Assembly: GCA_900771185.1 (NCBI GenBank) | Contig: CAAGND010000094.1 | Location: 1 to 20,882 of the forward strand | Direction of reading: 5' to 3' | DNA: 20,882 nucleotides | Source of the DNA: Clostridia bacterium | GTDB taxonomy: Bacteria; Bacillota; Clostridia; Oscillospirales; Acutalibacteraceae | Shown: one piece after another, positions 20,836-20,882 of the stretch | How the letters are laid out: every line of letters starts with the position of its first letter | How positions within the stretch are numbered: the stretch's first letter is position 1 | Program-made: the position numbers and the translations under genes | The notes under the pieces: model-generated | Database searches by the model: none | Told to the model about the DNA's origin: nothing | The model's input: the letters and a program-made list of their open reading frames with translations, nothing else

Positions 20836-20882
20836 ATGGACAAATATCTTATTATCAACGCGGACGACTTCGGCATGTGCCG
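20836..20882 (+). CDS. YdjC/ChbG-family carbohydrate deacetylase, N-terminal fragment (3' cut by window)
   Basis: Only about 15 codons are present. The opening MDKYLIINADDFGMC is the diagnostic start of the YdjC/ChbG/HpnK family, where the NADDFG aspartates bind the metal. Members deacetylate N-acetylated oligosaccharides such as chitobiose, or related glycolipids. The ATG has AAGGAG at 20823-20828 with seven bases spacing, and a promoter lies 80 bases upstream. The remainder lies beyond the window. Confidence 0.85.
   Translation, partial: MDKYLIINADDFGMC

Noticed and set aside
1..20882. CRISPR array, tRNA or rRNA genes, insertion sequences
   Set aside because: No evenly spaced direct repeats, cloverleaf sequences ending in a usual acceptor stem, or transposase-like frames were seen on either strand.

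Overview
The window looks like chromosome from a spore-forming Firmicute of class Clostridia, probably an anaerobic, gut-type Oscillospiraceae/Ruminococcaceae relative. The evidence is a mother-cell sigma factor (SigK) with a pro-sequence, an IspH-ribosomal protein S1 fusion in a cmk-plsC-ispH/S1 cluster, a four-subunit ferredoxin-dependent 2-oxoacid oxidoreductase, strong AAGGAG-type ribosome binding sites, and AT-rich intergenic regions with sigma-A promoters (TTGACA-N17-TATAAT). No CRISPR array, rRNA, tRNA, insertion sequence or phage gene was found.

Layout. 1-115 is the tail of an unidentified gene with a terminator. 229-2003 is a sulfur/cysteine module: an Rrf2-family (CymR/IscR-like) regulator and, convergent to it, cysK. 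Both promoters carry the same ACCTATA element, and the cysK leader has a ten-codon upstream ORF ending in Arg-Cys-stop. 2056-2910 has a perfect consensus promoter, a long leader and an HD-domain protein. 3024-3269 is a decayed mnmA (tRNA 2-thiouridylase) in which only the two ends survive. Next come sigK (3426-4121) and a rhaA-rhaD operon for L-rhamnose catabolism (4636-6689) without the kinase gene.

From 6806 to 16522 all genes are on the minus strand: an ECF sigma factor with no visible anti-sigma partner; a P-loop ATPase followed by ferredoxin, alpha, beta and gamma subunits of a 2-oxoacid:ferredoxin oxidoreductase; and a block reading RpiR-type regulator, BaiN/HI0933-like flavoprotein, cmk, plsC, ispH-S1. 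Terminators with 12-17 bp stems separate the units, and two convergent junctions share bidirectional ones.

Divergent from the RpiR gene is a cytoplasmic GH95 enzyme (alpha-L-fucosidase or alpha-L-galactosidase), with two inverted repeats at its promoter. It is followed by a HAD-IB phosphatase, a TIM-barrel amidohydrolase, a nested hairpin repeat, and the first codons of a YdjC/ChbG-type carbohydrate deacetylase with its own promoter. The accessory genes suggest growth on deoxy-sugar-containing glycans (L-rhamnose, L-fucose), set among housekeeping and sporulation genes.

The regulatory DNA holds the most unusual material: the cysteine-ending uORF plus the shared Rrf2 operator, palindromes over the vor and GH95 promoters, and the orphan ECF sigma. 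Nothing in the window stands out as a wholly new multi-gene system.
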